Under the pieces are notes generated by a model that searched no databases, was not told the DNA's origin, and saw only the letters and a program-made list of their open reading frames with translations. The translations under genes were made by a program, and so were the position numbers. Of a DNA stretch of 60,892 nucleotides, positions 33,609-42,982 are shown piece by piece (positions within the stretch are counted from its first letter, which is position 1; each line of letters starts with the position of its first letter). Origin of the DNA: Neobacillus driksii (GTDB lineage Bacteria > Bacillota > Bacilli > Bacillales > Cytobacillaceae); assembly GCF_013409995.1 (NCBI RefSeq), contig NZ_JACCBX010000011.1, positions 193,649-254,540 on the forward strand, given 5' to 3'.

Positions 33609-33741
33609 CGTTACACCTCCTCTTGCTATGAACTTTTGTTACACTTTTTAAGTGTCGGCATGTACATTGGTTTGGTTCAACATACAGCAAGCACCAAGCT
33701 TTTCATTGTAATATTAACAAAAATGTAAAATATACATGTTA

Positions 33742-33770
33742 ATTGTAAATGTGTGTATATTTATTGTCAA
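33742..33770 (-). promoter_or_regulatory. Sigma-A promoter for rny
   Basis: On the minus strand, TTGACA (perfect -35) and TACAAT (-10) are separated by exactly 17 bases. It is about 140 bases upstream of the rny ATG. Otherwise the gap 33609-33923 holds only A/T-rich sequence and the recA terminator. Confidence 0.75.
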
Positions 33771-33886
33771 GGGTAACTCCTGACAGCTTTTTGAAATATT
33801 TAGACTTTGTTCATGTTTTAACAATATATAAATCGCTATTTTTTGCATAAATATACACACAGACTGATAATTATTCACTTTTTATT

Positions 33887-33922
33887 AAAAAGAGCAAAAC
33901 CTAATCAGGCTTTGCTCTTTTT
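33887..33922 (-). terminator. recA terminator
   Basis: A 12-bp stem (AAAAAGAGCAAA with TTTGCTCTTTTT) directly past the recA stop. Confidence 0.92.
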
Positions 33923-33923
33923 G

Positions 33924-34964
33924 TTAGTCTATTAATTCGAACTGTTCATCGTCATCGGCTTCAGTGACTATCTTTTCACCGTCTAATCCGAAGTGTTCAC
34001 GAATCTTTTGTTGAATTTCAAGACGAACACTTGGATTTTCTCTTAAGAAGGTCTTTGCATTTTCACGGCCTTGACCGATTCTTTCCTCATTGTAAGAATA
34101 CCAAGAACCGCTCTTTTGAACGATATCTAATTCAGAGCCAATATCAATGATCTCGCCCTCTTTAGAAATTCCTTCACCATACATAATATCGACTTCCGCT
34201 GTACGGAATGGAGGTGCAACTTTATTTTTAACGACTTTAATCTTGGTTTTGTTACCAACCACGTCAGTGCCTTGTTTGATAGCTTCTCCACGACGTACTT
34301 CAACACGGATCGTAGAGTAGAATTTCAACGCACGACCACCAGGTGTAGTCTCAGGGTTCCCAAACATGACACCAATCTTTTCACGAACTTGGTTAATAAA
34401 GATTGCGATTGTCTTCGATTTGTTAATGACACCAGAAAGTTTACGGAGTGCCTGAGACATCAAACGAGCTTGAAGACCCATGTGGGAATCTCCCATTTCT
34501 CCTTCAATTTCTGCTTTTGGAACTAATGCTGCAACGGAATCGACTACTAGAATATCAATCGCACCACTTCGTACAAGTGCCTCTGCGATTTCTAGCGCTT
34601 GTTCTCCTGTATCAGGCTGGGATAACAATAACTCATCGATGTTAACCCCTAGTTTTTGTGCATATGCTGGGTCAAGTGCGTGCTCAGCATCGATAAACGC
34701 TGCTTGTCCGCCTGCTGCTTGTACTTCAGCAATTGCATGTAAAGCAACAGTTGTTTTACCTGAGCTTTCAGGTCCGTAAATTTCAATAATTCTTCCTCTA
34801 GGATATCCGCCAACACCAAGTGCTGAATCTACTGCTAATGAGCCACTTGGACTTGTTAAAATCCTTGTGTCTGTCTTTTCTCCCATTTTCATGATGGAAC
34901 CTTTACCAAATTGCTTTTCTATCTGTTTTAGCGCCATTTCTAAGGCCGCTTTACGATCACTCAC
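33924..34964 (-). CDS. recA: Recombinase RecA
   Basis: A 346-residue homologous recombination and SOS protein. It has Walker A GPESSGKTT at 64-72, the D-rich Walker B (IDILVVDSVAALVPKAE), the L2 loop with MFGNPETTPGG and an acidic C terminus (EADDDEQFELID). The full-length protein has no intein. A SOS-type box and a sigma-A promoter are visible upstream. It follows cinA as in other bacilli, with a terminator between, so it has its own control. Confidence 0.99.
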   Translation of the reverse strand: MSDRKAALEMALKQIEKQFGKGSIMKMGEKTDTRILTSPSGSLAVDSALGVGGYPRGRIIEIYGPESSGKTTVALHAIAEVQAAGGQAAFIDAEHALDPAYAQKLGVNIDELLLSQPDTGEQALEIAEALVRSGAIDILVVDSVAALVPKAEIEGEMGDSHMGLQARLMSQALRKLSGVINKSKTIAIFINQVREKIGVMFGNPETTPGGRALKFYSTIRVEVRRGEAIKQGTDVVGNKTKIKVVKNKVAPPFRTAEVDIMYGEGISKEGEIIDIGSELDIVQKSGSWYSYNEERIGQGRENAKTFLRENPSVRLEIQQKIREHFGLDGEKIVTEADDDEQFELID

Positions 34965-35033
34965 TACTAGTTCCTCCCTTATATATAAACCAAAAAGTTA
35001 ATAGCCAAATTCAATAATTTAAAACCTACTAAT

Positions 35034-35085
35034 AATATAACCTCTTTTTGGACATTTGTACAGCAAAAAGTCGAACACTTATTCG
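35034..35085 (-). promoter_or_regulatory. recA promoter with LexA (DinR) box
   Basis: On the minus strand, TGTACA (-35) and TATATT (-10) are 17 bases apart (plus-strand 35057-35062 and 35034-35039). CGAACACTTATTCG at 35072-35085 matches the Bacillus SOS consensus CGAAC-N4-GTTCG except for one base. The rest of the 333-base gap 34965-35297 shows no gene. Confidence 0.7.
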
Positions 35086-35284
35086 TTTTTTTTGAAACAA
35101 ATAAACATGTAATAAAAGGGTAAATGCTCTAGCATTTAACCCATTTTCAACAGTTTTTGAACTCTAATTTACCTTTTTTATCTGTTTTCAAACTATTTAC
35201 TAACTATGTGTGACAAATTTGTTTATCCGAGAGTATGTTACGTTATGCGAGAGAATGATACCAGATACTGTTTTAAGTTAAAAA

Positions 35285-35317
35285 AATCACAGAGAGCTTA
35301 GTTAGCTTTCTGTGATT
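35285..35317 (-). terminator. cinA terminator
   Basis: AATCACAGA/TCTGTGATT extended by AGCT pairs around the cinA stop codon at 35298, with a T-rich minus-strand tail. Confidence 0.85.
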
Positions 35318-36554
35318 CTTGCAATTGCTTTATTAAATAATAGCAGCCGTATTTTACTGAACGGCTCCGGTTTGCTTCCCTTGAACCGCCAAGTTCCAGC
35401 TTTTTAACCACTGTTTGCTGTCCTCTAATCGAAATCCCAATGTAAACTGTTCCTACAGGTTTACCCTCAAGCTCACCTGGTCCAGCAACACCAGTGAAAC
35501 TAATCCCTATGTCTGCGGATACTAATGCTGCAACATTTTCAGCCAGTTCTTTGGCACACTCTTGACTTACAACCCCATATTTTTCAATGGTTTCTGGTTT
35601 AACCTTTAAAACATTCTTCTTAACCTCATTCGTGTAGCAAACAACTCCGCCCTTAAGGACTGAACTAACACCGGGTACACTCGTTAGTTCCTGTTGAAAC
35701 AATCCTCCTGTTAAACTCTCTGCAGCTGAGATTGTTAATTTCTTGTCTTTTAAAACTCTCATAAGTTCCGCTACTAGAGAAGTATTGTCATACCCATATA
35801 TAAACTGACCTACACGAGCTCTAATGTTACCCTCTACTTCATCAAGCATTAACTCTGCCGTTTGCATGTCTTGGTGCTTCGCAGTAAGCCTTAACGTGCA
35901 TTCTCCATCTGCAGCCAGCGGGGCAATTGTTGGATTTGTTTGTTGATCTATTAAATCCATGATTTCTGTTTCTAACGCTGCCTCACCAATTCCAAAGAAC
36001 CTTAAAACTCTAGAAACTATTTTCTCATCTGTTTTTACTTGTTTGGATAAAGCTGCAGTACCAAAGTGTAAAAACATTGGCTCCATTTCTTTCGGGGGTC
36101 CTGGTAGAAGCATATATACGCAATTACCATTTTCGACCATCATACCAGGTGCCATCCCATGATGATTTGGAAGGATAGTAGAATCCTCTAAAACAAGGGC
36201 TTGCTTCTTATTATTTTCAGTCATTACCCTATTTCCCTTTTTAAAATAAAGTTCAATAGATTCTAATGCTTCCTGGTCCATTACTAGATTTTTCCCTAAA
36301 TGGCGTGCAATTGTTTCCTTCGTTAAATCATCCTTTGTCGGTCCTAGCCCGCCCGTAAAAATTATCAAATTTGAACGTTTTTCTGCAATTTCAATTACGG
36401 ACCTTAATCGGTCAGGATTATCACCAACCACCGTATGAAAAAATACATTGATACCTATTCCTGCAAGTTGTTGCGAAATAAATCGTGCATTACTGTTAAC
36501 GATTTGACCTAGCAGTAATTCAGAACCAACAGCAATAATTTCTGCATTCATCAT
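35298..36554 (-). CDS. cinA: Competence/damage-inducible protein CinA
   Basis: A 418-residue protein with an N-terminal molybdopterin-binding-like domain (MNAEIIAVGSELLLGQ, FTGGLGPTKDDLTKE, LLPGPPKEMEP) and a C-terminal CinA domain (SAAESLTGGLFQQELTSVPG, FTGVAGPG). It is linked to RecA during competence and acts in NMN deamidation and pyrophosphatase reactions in other bacteria. Two adjacent ATG codons (36554 and 36551) can serve as start. pgsA ends 16 bases upstream. Confidence 0.95.
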   Translation of the reverse strand: MMNAEIIAVGSELLLGQIVNSNARFISQQLAGIGINVFFHTVVGDNPDRLRSVIEIAEKRSNLIIFTGGLGPTKDDLTKETIARHLGKNLVMDQEALESIELYFKKGNRVMTENNKKQALVLEDSTILPNHHGMAPGMMVENGNCVYMLLPGPPKEMEPMFLHFGTAALSKQVKTDEKIVSRVLRFFGIGEAALETEIMDLIDQQTNPTIAPLAADGECTLRLTAKHQDMQTAELMLDEVEGNIRARVGQFIYGYDNTSLVAELMRVLKDKKLTISAAESLTGGLFQQELTSVPGVSSVLKGGVVCYTNEVKKNVLKVKPETIEKYGVVSQECAKELAENVAALVSADIGISFTGVAGPGELEGKPVGTVYIGISIRGQQTVVKKLELGGSREANRSRSVKYGCYYLIKQLQESQKAN

Positions 36555-36569
36555 CCATTACCCCAAGTT

Positions 36570-37148
36570 CTATTTAGAATTTTTAAATACATGCATATTC
36601 TTCGAAAAATAATCCCAGCCAGACCAGATTGTAAAAATTAATGCAACCCATAATGCTACATCTGCAAATGGAAATCCAATCATCTCAAATATAATATTAT
36701 GTAATAAAAGTGCTGAAATTGCGATAATTTGTGCCCAGGTTTTGATTTTTCCAAGGTTATTGGCCGCTACCACTTCTCCACCTTCTACGAGCAACAGACG
36801 AAGTCCTGTGACCGCAAATTCTCTGCTTATGATTACGATAACAATCCAAGAGGCAGCATATCCAAGATCGACAAGAACAACTAGTGCTGCAGAAACAAGT
36901 AATTTATCTGCAAGCGGGTCAAGAAATTTCCCCATATTTGTAACGAGATTATATTTTCGGGCATAATAGCCATCCACCCAATCAGTTGAAGAAGCAAAAA
37001 TAAAGATTAATGCTCCAACAAAGTGGGTTACCGGAAGGTCAGCTCCCAGTAAGTGCATGTTTCCCCAATCAAAGGGGAAAAGCATTATTATCAAGAAAAT
37101 AGGAATTAAGAGAATCCTTGATATCGTTATTTGATTTGGTACATTCAT
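36570..37148 (-). CDS. pgsA: CDP-diacylglycerol-glycerol-3-phosphate 3-phosphatidyltransferase
   Basis: A 192-residue integral membrane enzyme that makes phosphatidylglycerol phosphate, the first step to phosphatidylglycerol. It carries the CDP-alcohol phosphotransferase motif D-x2-DG-x2-AR-x8-G-x3-D-x3-D (DWVDGYYARKYNLVTNMGKF and onward) and about five hydrophobic segments. ATG 37148 has GGAGG upstream. It follows rodZ by 50 bases. Confidence 0.97.
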   Translation of the reverse strand: MNVPNQITISRILLIPIFLIIMLFPFDWGNMHLLGADLPVTHFVGALIFIFASSTDWVDGYYARKYNLVTNMGKFLDPLADKLLVSAALVVLVDLGYAASWIVIVIISREFAVTGLRLLLVEGGEVVAANNLGKIKTWAQIIAISALLLHNIIFEMIGFPFADVALWVALIFTIWSGWDYFSKNMHVFKNSK

Positions 37149-37198
37149 TGTTTTGCCTCCAAATAATATTAGAACGAAAAATAGTCATCGCTTGATGA

Positions 37199-38107
37199 CT
37201 ATTCGTTCTTCGGAACATATTGAATCGTAATGTTCTGAACAACCTGATCAGCAGGTGCGATTGCATACTCAAGCTTTTGGTCATTGACGTAAATCTCAGT
37301 ACCTACCGCATTACCAACAACAATGACTGCTTTGGATTCACCTGCTAGATCTACTTCTGTACTTTGTGTACCAGTGTTTGATAACATCCCATTGAACTTG
37401 GAAATACCACTGCCATTTTTAACACTTACCCATGTATTCCCTGTTGAAACCAGTTTTACAACAAATTTATCAGCATTTTTCAAATCATAGGTAGAGTTCT
37501 TTCCACTGTTTTGAACAGCTATTAATTCTTGTTTCGGAGTTTCTACAACCGGCTTCTCCTCAACAGCCTTTTGTTCATCATTCTCTTCTTCTTCTTCTTC
37601 ATTTTCTTTTGTGTTTTCTTTTTCTGTCTCGTCTGCTTTGTCCAGATTTTCAGAGCGTACAAATTTCACAGGCTCATTTTCCTCGTTAACTTGGTCATTG
37701 GCCTTGTCTCCAACGTTATTAACAAAGAAAAAATACAGTAACCCCGCAGCTCCAATAATAAAGACCCCAATTAAGACCTTTGGAATGATATCAAAGATTT
37801 TCGAGGATCCTTCCGTTACGGTCTTTCGCGTTTTTACTCGAGATAATTTCTCAGGTAGATCCTCATTGTGAGTTGCTGGGATTTCGTTTTTATACGTCTC
37901 AAATATTTCTTCTGGATTAAGCTGCAGCGCTTCAGCGTATTGTTTTACAAAAGCTCGAACATAAAAATTTCCCGGCATACTAGAATAATTGCCTTCTTCA
38001 ATCCCTATTAAATACCGCTTTTGAATTTTTGTGATTGACTGTAAATCCTCTAAGCTTAATCCTTTGGCTAATCGCTCTTCTTTTAGTCGATTACCTAATT
38101 CAGTCAC
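37199..38107 (-). CDS. rodZ: RodZ-like cell shape protein (YmfM)
   Basis: A 302-residue membrane protein. Residues 1-70 are a helix-turn-helix (LGNRLKEERLAKGLSLEDLQ), a single membrane segment VLIGVFIIGAAGLLYFFFV lies near 110-130, a glutamate-rich linker (about 150-180) follows, and the C-terminal DUF4115 domain faces outward. RodZ links MreB filaments to the membrane. The acidic run is much richer in E than the B. subtilis counterpart as I recall it. It reads toward pgsA. Confidence 0.93.
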   Translation of the reverse strand: MTELGNRLKEERLAKGLSLEDLQSITKIQKRYLIGIEEGNYSSMPGNFYVRAFVKQYAEALQLNPEEIFETYKNEIPATHNEDLPEKLSRVKTRKTVTEGSSKIFDIIPKVLIGVFIIGAAGLLYFFFVNNVGDKANDQVNEENEPVKFVRSENLDKADETEKENTKENEEEEEENDEQKAVEEKPVVETPKQELIAVQNSGKNSTYDLKNADKFVVKLVSTGNTWVSVKNGSGISKFNGMLSNTGTQSTEVDLAGESKAVIVVGNAVGTEIYVNDQKLEYAIAPADQVVQNITIQYVPKNE

Positions 38108-38128
38108 TTATTAACACCTTCCAATTAA

Positions 38129-38920
38129 TTAAAATCCAAAATCTCCAAAATCAGAGCCAGAGAATAAGTTATTTTGGTCGACAATATCATACGTAATTTC
38201 TTCGTCTGCATCGTTTCGGAGCTCAATAATATAATCAAAATCATCAAGCGTATACTCAGAATTTTGAACAAAAATATCAGGGTGTTCGACCACTTTAACA
38301 GCCGGTAAACGCATGATCTCACGGACTAGCTGCCAATGTCGTTCACTAGCACGTTTGGTTGAAACAATTCCATCAAGAATAAACAAATTATTTTCGTTGT
38401 ATTCATCTTGGATCAGCTGGTTCCGTATCGTCTGTTTTAGAAGAGTGGAAGATACGAATAACCATCGCTTATTGGCACATACGCTCGCTGCTACAACAGA
38501 CTCGGTTTTACCTACCCTCGGCATCCCACGAATACCTATCAGTTTGTGTCCTTCCTGCTTAAATAATTCTGCCATAAAATCAACCAATACACCAAGTTCA
38601 CTCCGAACAAACCGGAATGTCTTTTTATCATCCGCATCACGTTGTATGTATCGGCCATGGCGGACAGCCAGACGGTCACGTAGTTTTGGTTCTCTAATCT
38701 TTATTACTTTTATTGTGTCCATTGTATTTAAAATTGACTCTAACCGTTTAATTTGGTTATCATCTTTTGCTAAGATCAATAAACCGCGTCGACCTTCATC
38801 TACACCATTAATGGTTACAATATTAATTGAAAGCATTCCGAGCAGGGAAGAAATGTCGCCCAATAAACCAGGACGGTTTTTTTGAATCTCATATTCTAAA
38901 TACCACTCTTTTTTCTCCAT
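38129..38920 (-). CDS. ymfK: YmfK (DUF3388) protein
   Basis: A 263-residue conserved Bacillus protein. An ACT-like N-terminal region (WYLEYEIQKNRPGLLGDISSLLGML) is followed by a P-loop-like segment GMPRVGKTES near residue 130. No function is established. ATG 38920 has AAGGAGG upstream. It lies between rodZ and ymfJ, as in other bacilli. Confidence 0.92.
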   Translation of the reverse strand: MEKKEWYLEYEIQKNRPGLLGDISSLLGMLSINIVTINGVDEGRRGLLILAKDDNQIKRLESILNTMDTIKVIKIREPKLRDRLAVRHGRYIQRDADDKKTFRFVRSELGVLVDFMAELFKQEGHKLIGIRGMPRVGKTESVVAASVCANKRWLFVSSTLLKQTIRNQLIQDEYNENNLFILDGIVSTKRASERHWQLVREIMRLPAVKVVEHPDIFVQNSEYTLDDFDYIIELRNDADEEITYDIVDQNNLFSGSDFGDFGF

Positions 38921-39057
38921 AAAAACCTCCTTAGGCGTAACGACAAATTTTTCATTTCCTCATCTATCCAATATAATATATGATTTTGATAGAAGATGAA
39001 AGTAAAAACAAGCTCAAACGATAATTAAGTATGTATGACTCCTAAATAGCAAAAAAA

Positions 39058-39075
39058 AGAGAGGTTACCCTCTCT
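39058..39075 (-). terminator. ymfJ terminator
   Basis: AGAGAGG (39058-39064) pairs with CCTCTCT (39069-39075), followed on the minus strand by TTTTTTTT; it overlaps the ymfJ stop codon. Confidence 0.78.
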
Positions 39076-39076
39076 C

Positions 39077-39334
39077 TTAACGACTGCCATTATTTTGAAC
39101 TAATTTAACCATTATGTTTGCAATGGCTTGCTGCTCTTCTTTATCGGCAACAGACCAAAGATCTGCAAGAATTCTTTCTTGCTCGTTTTTCGGTTCTACC
39201 TGCTCTGAAAGGTAATCACCAATCTGTAATGCAAGCGCACTTATCGCACCCTCGCTCATTCCTTCATTTTGAGCTTGGTGAAGGCGGTCAGCAAGAAAAT
39301 CTTCCCATTGCTTCCAGTTATCTAAAACAGACAT
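39077..39334 (-). CDS. ymfJ: YmfJ (DUF3243) protein
   Basis: An 85-residue helical protein (MSVLDNWKQWEDFLADRLHQ...DLWSVADKEEQQAIANIMVKLV). It is conserved in Bacillaceae beside ymfI-ymfK but of unknown role. AAGGAGG precedes the ATG. Confidence 0.93.
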   Translation of the reverse strand: MSVLDNWKQWEDFLADRLHQAQNEGMSEGAISALALQIGDYLSEQVEPKNEQERILADLWSVADKEEQQAIANIMVKLVQNNGSR

Positions 39335-39413
39335 ATTAAACCCTCCTTTTTAGTTGTACATTGTTATTTTGCAATGATAGGGAGGAATTTATTCATGAAA
39401 AAATATGTATATT

Positions 39414-40145
39414 TTATGTATACCAGCCGCCATTTATTGATAGAACTTGTCCCGTAATATATGAAGATTCATTTGATAGTAAAAATTTAACACCATTAGC
39501 GATTTCCTCGGGAACACCTAACCTGCCCATGGGAATTTCGTATTGAAGAAGTTGTTTATCCTCCTCAGAAAACTGGCTCATCATAGGAGTCTCGACCGCC
39601 CCAGGAGCAATTGCATTCACCCGCACCCCATTTAATGCAACTTCTTTACTTAATGCTTTTACGAATGATATTTGTGCCCCCTTAGCCGTCGAATAGATCA
39701 CTTCGCATGCGGCACCTGTTTGACCCCAGATGGAGGATATAAGGATTACATTTCCTGAACGTTTTTTAATAAGCTTTGGCAAAAGTTCTTTCGTTATCAT
39801 TAAAGGACTCATCACATGGACCCTCATTAATGATTCTACATCTTCCTGTTTTACATCAACAAGAAGGCCATAGTGCGTATTACCGCTGCAATGAACAATG
39901 ACATCGAGGGAGAAGATCTGTGAACAAACCTTTTTATAACTATCCGGCTCTTCTAAATTGGCTTGAATAGAAGTATATTCACCGCCAAAGGGTTCAAGTT
40001 CATTTAGCAGTTCCCTCATTGCTGCTTCATTTTGATTAAAATGCAGATACAAATTATAACCGATAGACGCTAATTTTAAAGCCACCGCTTGTCCAATTCC
40101 ACCGCTTGATCCAGTAACTAATGCAAATTTTTCCACATACTTCAC
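39414..40145 (-). CDS. ymfI: Elongation factor P 5-aminopentanone reductase (YmfI, SDR)
   Basis: A 243-residue SDR. TGSSGGIG at residues 11-18 binds the cofactor, and SSIWGQTGAAC...YSTAK carries the catalytic serine, tyrosine and lysine. In B. subtilis YmfI reduces the 5-aminopentanone on elongation factor P to 5-aminopentanol, which supports swarming. The start is GTG 40145 with only a weak AAAGAG site; GTG 40136 is an alternative. It follows ymfH, with a terminator between. Confidence 0.9.
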   Translation of the reverse strand: MKYVEKFALVTGSSGGIGQAVALKLASIGYNLYLHFNQNEAAMRELLNELEPFGGEYTSIQANLEEPDSYKKVCSQIFSLDVIVHCSGNTHYGLLVDVKQEDVESLMRVHVMSPLMITKELLPKLIKKRSGNVILISSIWGQTGAACEVIYSTAKGAQISFVKALSKEVALNGVRVNAIAPGAVETPMMSQFSEEDKQLLQYEIPMGRLGVPEEIANGVKFLLSNESSYITGQVLSINGGWYT

Positions 40146-40185
40146 TCTTTCTATTCTAACTACTCCTCATAATAAACGAAAAGAA

Positions 40186-40206
40186 AAGCGCCGGCTAGCG
40201 GCGCTT
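40186..40206 (-). terminator. ymfFH terminator
   Basis: An 8-bp AAGCGCCG/CGGCGCTT stem with a 5-base loop, just past the ymfH stop, followed by TTTTCTTTTC on the minus strand. Confidence 0.9.
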
Positions 40207-40211
40207 CTTTG

Positions 40212-41501
40212 TTATTTCTTAGGTATTACTTGACATACTGAGAAACGTTCTTCTGAAATAACTTCTGATGACATGGTTTTAATATCATTCATCGTTATTT
40301 TCTCTAGTGTAGGAACAACATCGAACAAATTCATATCGTTAAAGGCATATCTTGTGAACTGATTAGCGATATATTCTGGTGAGTTCACAGCACGTAAAAA
40401 TGCCCCTATTTTTTTCTTTTTAGCTCTATCTAATTGCTCCTCTGTGAATGTTGTTCCATTCTTAGCTTGAAATAGCATGTTTTTAAGATCATCTGCAAGT
40501 TTATCGGGATTTTCTGTATCTCCGCCAACCATTGCAAAGCCGAAACCTTGTTCCTGTGTATAATCATAAGAGAAGGTTTCATCAATTAGACCTTCATTAT
40601 AAAGTTGATTATAATTCTCCGAGCTTTTACCAAATAACAAATCCAGGAGTACATTCATGGTTAGTTCATTCTTTAATAACTCTGGCCCCGTTTGATCAAC
40701 ATGCAATGCTTTCATCCCAATTAAGCATTTAGAGGTTTGCACATTCATTTCCAGCACTTGCTTTGGCTGTCCAGTCTGAAGTGGTTCGTCTTCAAATTTA
40801 CGCTTAATCTCTGGCATCTCTTTGTAATTCTTTTTCGCTTGGTTTTCTCTAACTTGATCCATAAATTTATTTGGATCGACTGGTCCAACAATAAACAATA
40901 ACATATTGCTCGGATGATAAAAGGTATTGTAGCACTCATAAAGTAAATCTTTTGTAATATGTGAAATCGATTCAATGGTACCGGCAATATCAATCTTCAC
41001 AGGATGGTTTTGATATAAATTTTGAATCAGTCCAAAATAGAGACGCCAATCAGGATTATCATCATACATAGTAATTTCCTGACCGATAATCCCTTTTTCC
41101 TTTTCGACCGTTTTTTCCGAAAAATAAGGATCTTGAACGAAATCAACTAACGTTTCCAGGTTTTTTTCTACATCCGAGGTACTGGAAAATAAATACGCAG
41201 TCCTGGTAAAAGAGGTAAAGGCATTTGCAGACGCCCCTTGTTTGCTGAACTGTTGAAAAACATCTCCGTCTTCCTTTTCAAACAGTTTATGCTCAAGGAA
41301 ATGGGCAATCCCATCTGGAACCTTTACATATTCCTCTTTCCCCAACGGAACAAAATTATTATCAACGGATCCATACTTTGTCGTAAAGGTAGCGTACGTT
41401 TTATTAAACCCTTTTTTTGGCAATATATAGACATTTAAACCATTGGATAACTTTTCATGATAAAGCTCTTCTTGGAGCTGGTCAAAATTAATTTTCTCCA
41501 T
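40212..41501 (-). CDS. ymfH: M16 zinc peptidase YmfH
   Basis: A 429-residue insulinase-fold peptidase. The inverted zinc motif is intact: H67-F-L-E70-H71, with a distal glutamate in VEKEKGIIGQEI near residue 148. It pairs with the non-catalytic subunit YmfF encoded just upstream; the two genes overlap by one base. The pair is linked to EF-P modification in Bacillus, next to ymfI. The peptide substrate is unknown. Confidence 0.93.
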   Translation of the reverse strand: MEKINFDQLQEELYHEKLSNGLNVYILPKKGFNKTYATFTTKYGSVDNNFVPLGKEEYVKVPDGIAHFLEHKLFEKEDGDVFQQFSKQGASANAFTSFTRTAYLFSSTSDVEKNLETLVDFVQDPYFSEKTVEKEKGIIGQEITMYDDNPDWRLYFGLIQNLYQNHPVKIDIAGTIESISHITKDLLYECYNTFYHPSNMLLFIVGPVDPNKFMDQVRENQAKKNYKEMPEIKRKFEDEPLQTGQPKQVLEMNVQTSKCLIGMKALHVDQTGPELLKNELTMNVLLDLLFGKSSENYNQLYNEGLIDETFSYDYTQEQGFGFAMVGGDTENPDKLADDLKNMLFQAKNGTTFTEEQLDRAKKKKIGAFLRAVNSPEYIANQFTRYAFNDMNLFDVVPTLEKITMNDIKTMSSEVISEERFSVCQVIPKK

Positions 41502-42781
41502 TATTTTACCGCCTCCGTTCCTGTTAAGAAGTAGATGGTATCAAGTTCAATTTTATTCGCTACAGCGACAATTTCTTCCTTTGTCGTTTTTTCCATATCA
41601 TTAATCCACTGCTCAAGTTTAATATCCTTGGCAGCCACAACGTTATGATAAAGAATTTCCGTTAATCCCCGGGAGGTATCAATGGTTTCAAGAATTTGAT
41701 TTCGAATCACTGCTTTTGTCTGAATTAATTCTTGATCAGTAAAATCGCCTTTTTGCATCGCTTCTAACTGATCGCGAATGATTCCCACTGCCTGGTCATA
41801 GTTCTTCAAATCAATCCCTGACATGACCATCATGAGCCCCTTATGACTCTCAAGCCTGCTGGATACATAATAAGCCAAGCTTGCTTTTTCACGAACATTG
41901 ATAAACAATTTAGAATGCGAAAAACCGCCAAAAATGCCATTGAACAATTGAAGTGCGAAATAATCGGAATCACCATAGACAATATTTGTACGGTACCCGA
42001 CATTTAATTTCCCTTGTTTTACATCTTGTTCTTCTTTAATTTCATTTACCTGGTCCTTCTTTGGTATCTCAGTGGTTACTACCTTTTTCGGTGTACGGTT
42101 TTCAAATTTCAATAAATTCTCTGCAAGGCTTTTTACTTCCTCTTCCTTTACATCACCAATGACATAAAGATCCAGCTCATCCTCGGAAAACGCATTCTTA
42201 AAATATTCGTATAAATTTTCAGGAGTAATCGTATCAACATCCTCTGCTTCTCCATTCACTTGCAGAGCGTAGGGCTCACCCTTACACATTTCTTGAAGCA
42301 GGCGTACGTTCGAATAACGCATCTTATCATCATAAACAGATTGAATTCGCTGCTTTAATGTTCGCTTTTCTTTGTTCACAGTTTCTTGATCAAATGCATT
42401 TCCTGAAACATTTGGCTTAGTCAAAACCTCAGAAAGAAGTTCAAATCCTTTTTTCAGTAAAGGGGTAGGATCACTTAAGAATTTCTCATTTGCGATCTCC
42501 AGTGTAAAACTAATTATATGATATTCACCTTTTTTCGCTAAATCAATAAATAGAGTGGCACCATATAATTCATCTAAATAAGAACGTAATGCAGTCGTGG
42601 TCGGATAGTTTGCAGAGCTGCTTTGTAAAACCTGAGGAAGCAGTGCTCTCTTAGTAACATCTTCTTTTGTTAAAGGCGCTTTCATTTTCCATACAAATGT
42701 ATTCGTTTTGTATTTATCTGTTTCAATGACATGGAGTTTGTAGCCCTGCATAGTGGTGATTTTTTCGGCAGTTGAATCCAT
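41501..42781 (-). CDS. ymfF: M16-like non-catalytic subunit YmfF
   Basis: A 426-residue M16 family protein that lacks the HxxEH zinc motif but keeps the R/Y pocket pattern (REKASLAYYVSSRLESHKG), so it should be the partner subunit of YmfH. AGGAGGG precedes the ATG. A 201-base gap separates it from the ABC transporter genes. Confidence 0.92.
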   Translation of the reverse strand: MDSTAEKITTMQGYKLHVIETDKYKTNTFVWKMKAPLTKEDVTKRALLPQVLQSSSANYPTTTALRSYLDELYGATLFIDLAKKGEYHIISFTLEIANEKFLSDPTPLLKKGFELLSEVLTKPNVSGNAFDQETVNKEKRTLKQRIQSVYDDKMRYSNVRLLQEMCKGEPYALQVNGEAEDVDTITPENLYEYFKNAFSEDELDLYVIGDVKEEEVKSLAENLLKFENRTPKKVVTTEIPKKDQVNEIKEEQDVKQGKLNVGYRTNIVYGDSDYFALQLFNGIFGGFSHSKLFINVREKASLAYYVSSRLESHKGLMMVMSGIDLKNYDQAVGIIRDQLEAMQKGDFTDQELIQTKAVIRNQILETIDTSRGLTEILYHNVVAAKDIKLEQWINDMEKTTKEEIVAVANKIELDTIYFLTGTEAVK

Positions 42782-42941
42782 CTCATAACCCTCCTTCAGA
42801 TTTCAAAATCCTTCTTATTATATATGTAAACATTCATCGTGTTATTTTACATCTTTTCCATTGTTTTTATCACTTATTCTTACTATAATTTGCCAGGCTT
42901 GGTTTTTACAAGTTTAAGCTACTGACTCCTATACAAAACAA

Positions 42942-42970
42942 AAAGGGCTGACAAATTAGCCAGCCTCTTT
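42942..42970 (-). terminator. Terminator after nupQ
   Basis: AAAGGGCTG and CAGCCTCTTT pair with one bulged base, 13 bases past the nupQ stop, with a T-rich tail on the minus strand. Confidence 0.6.
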
Positions 42971-42982
42971 AACTTACATTTA

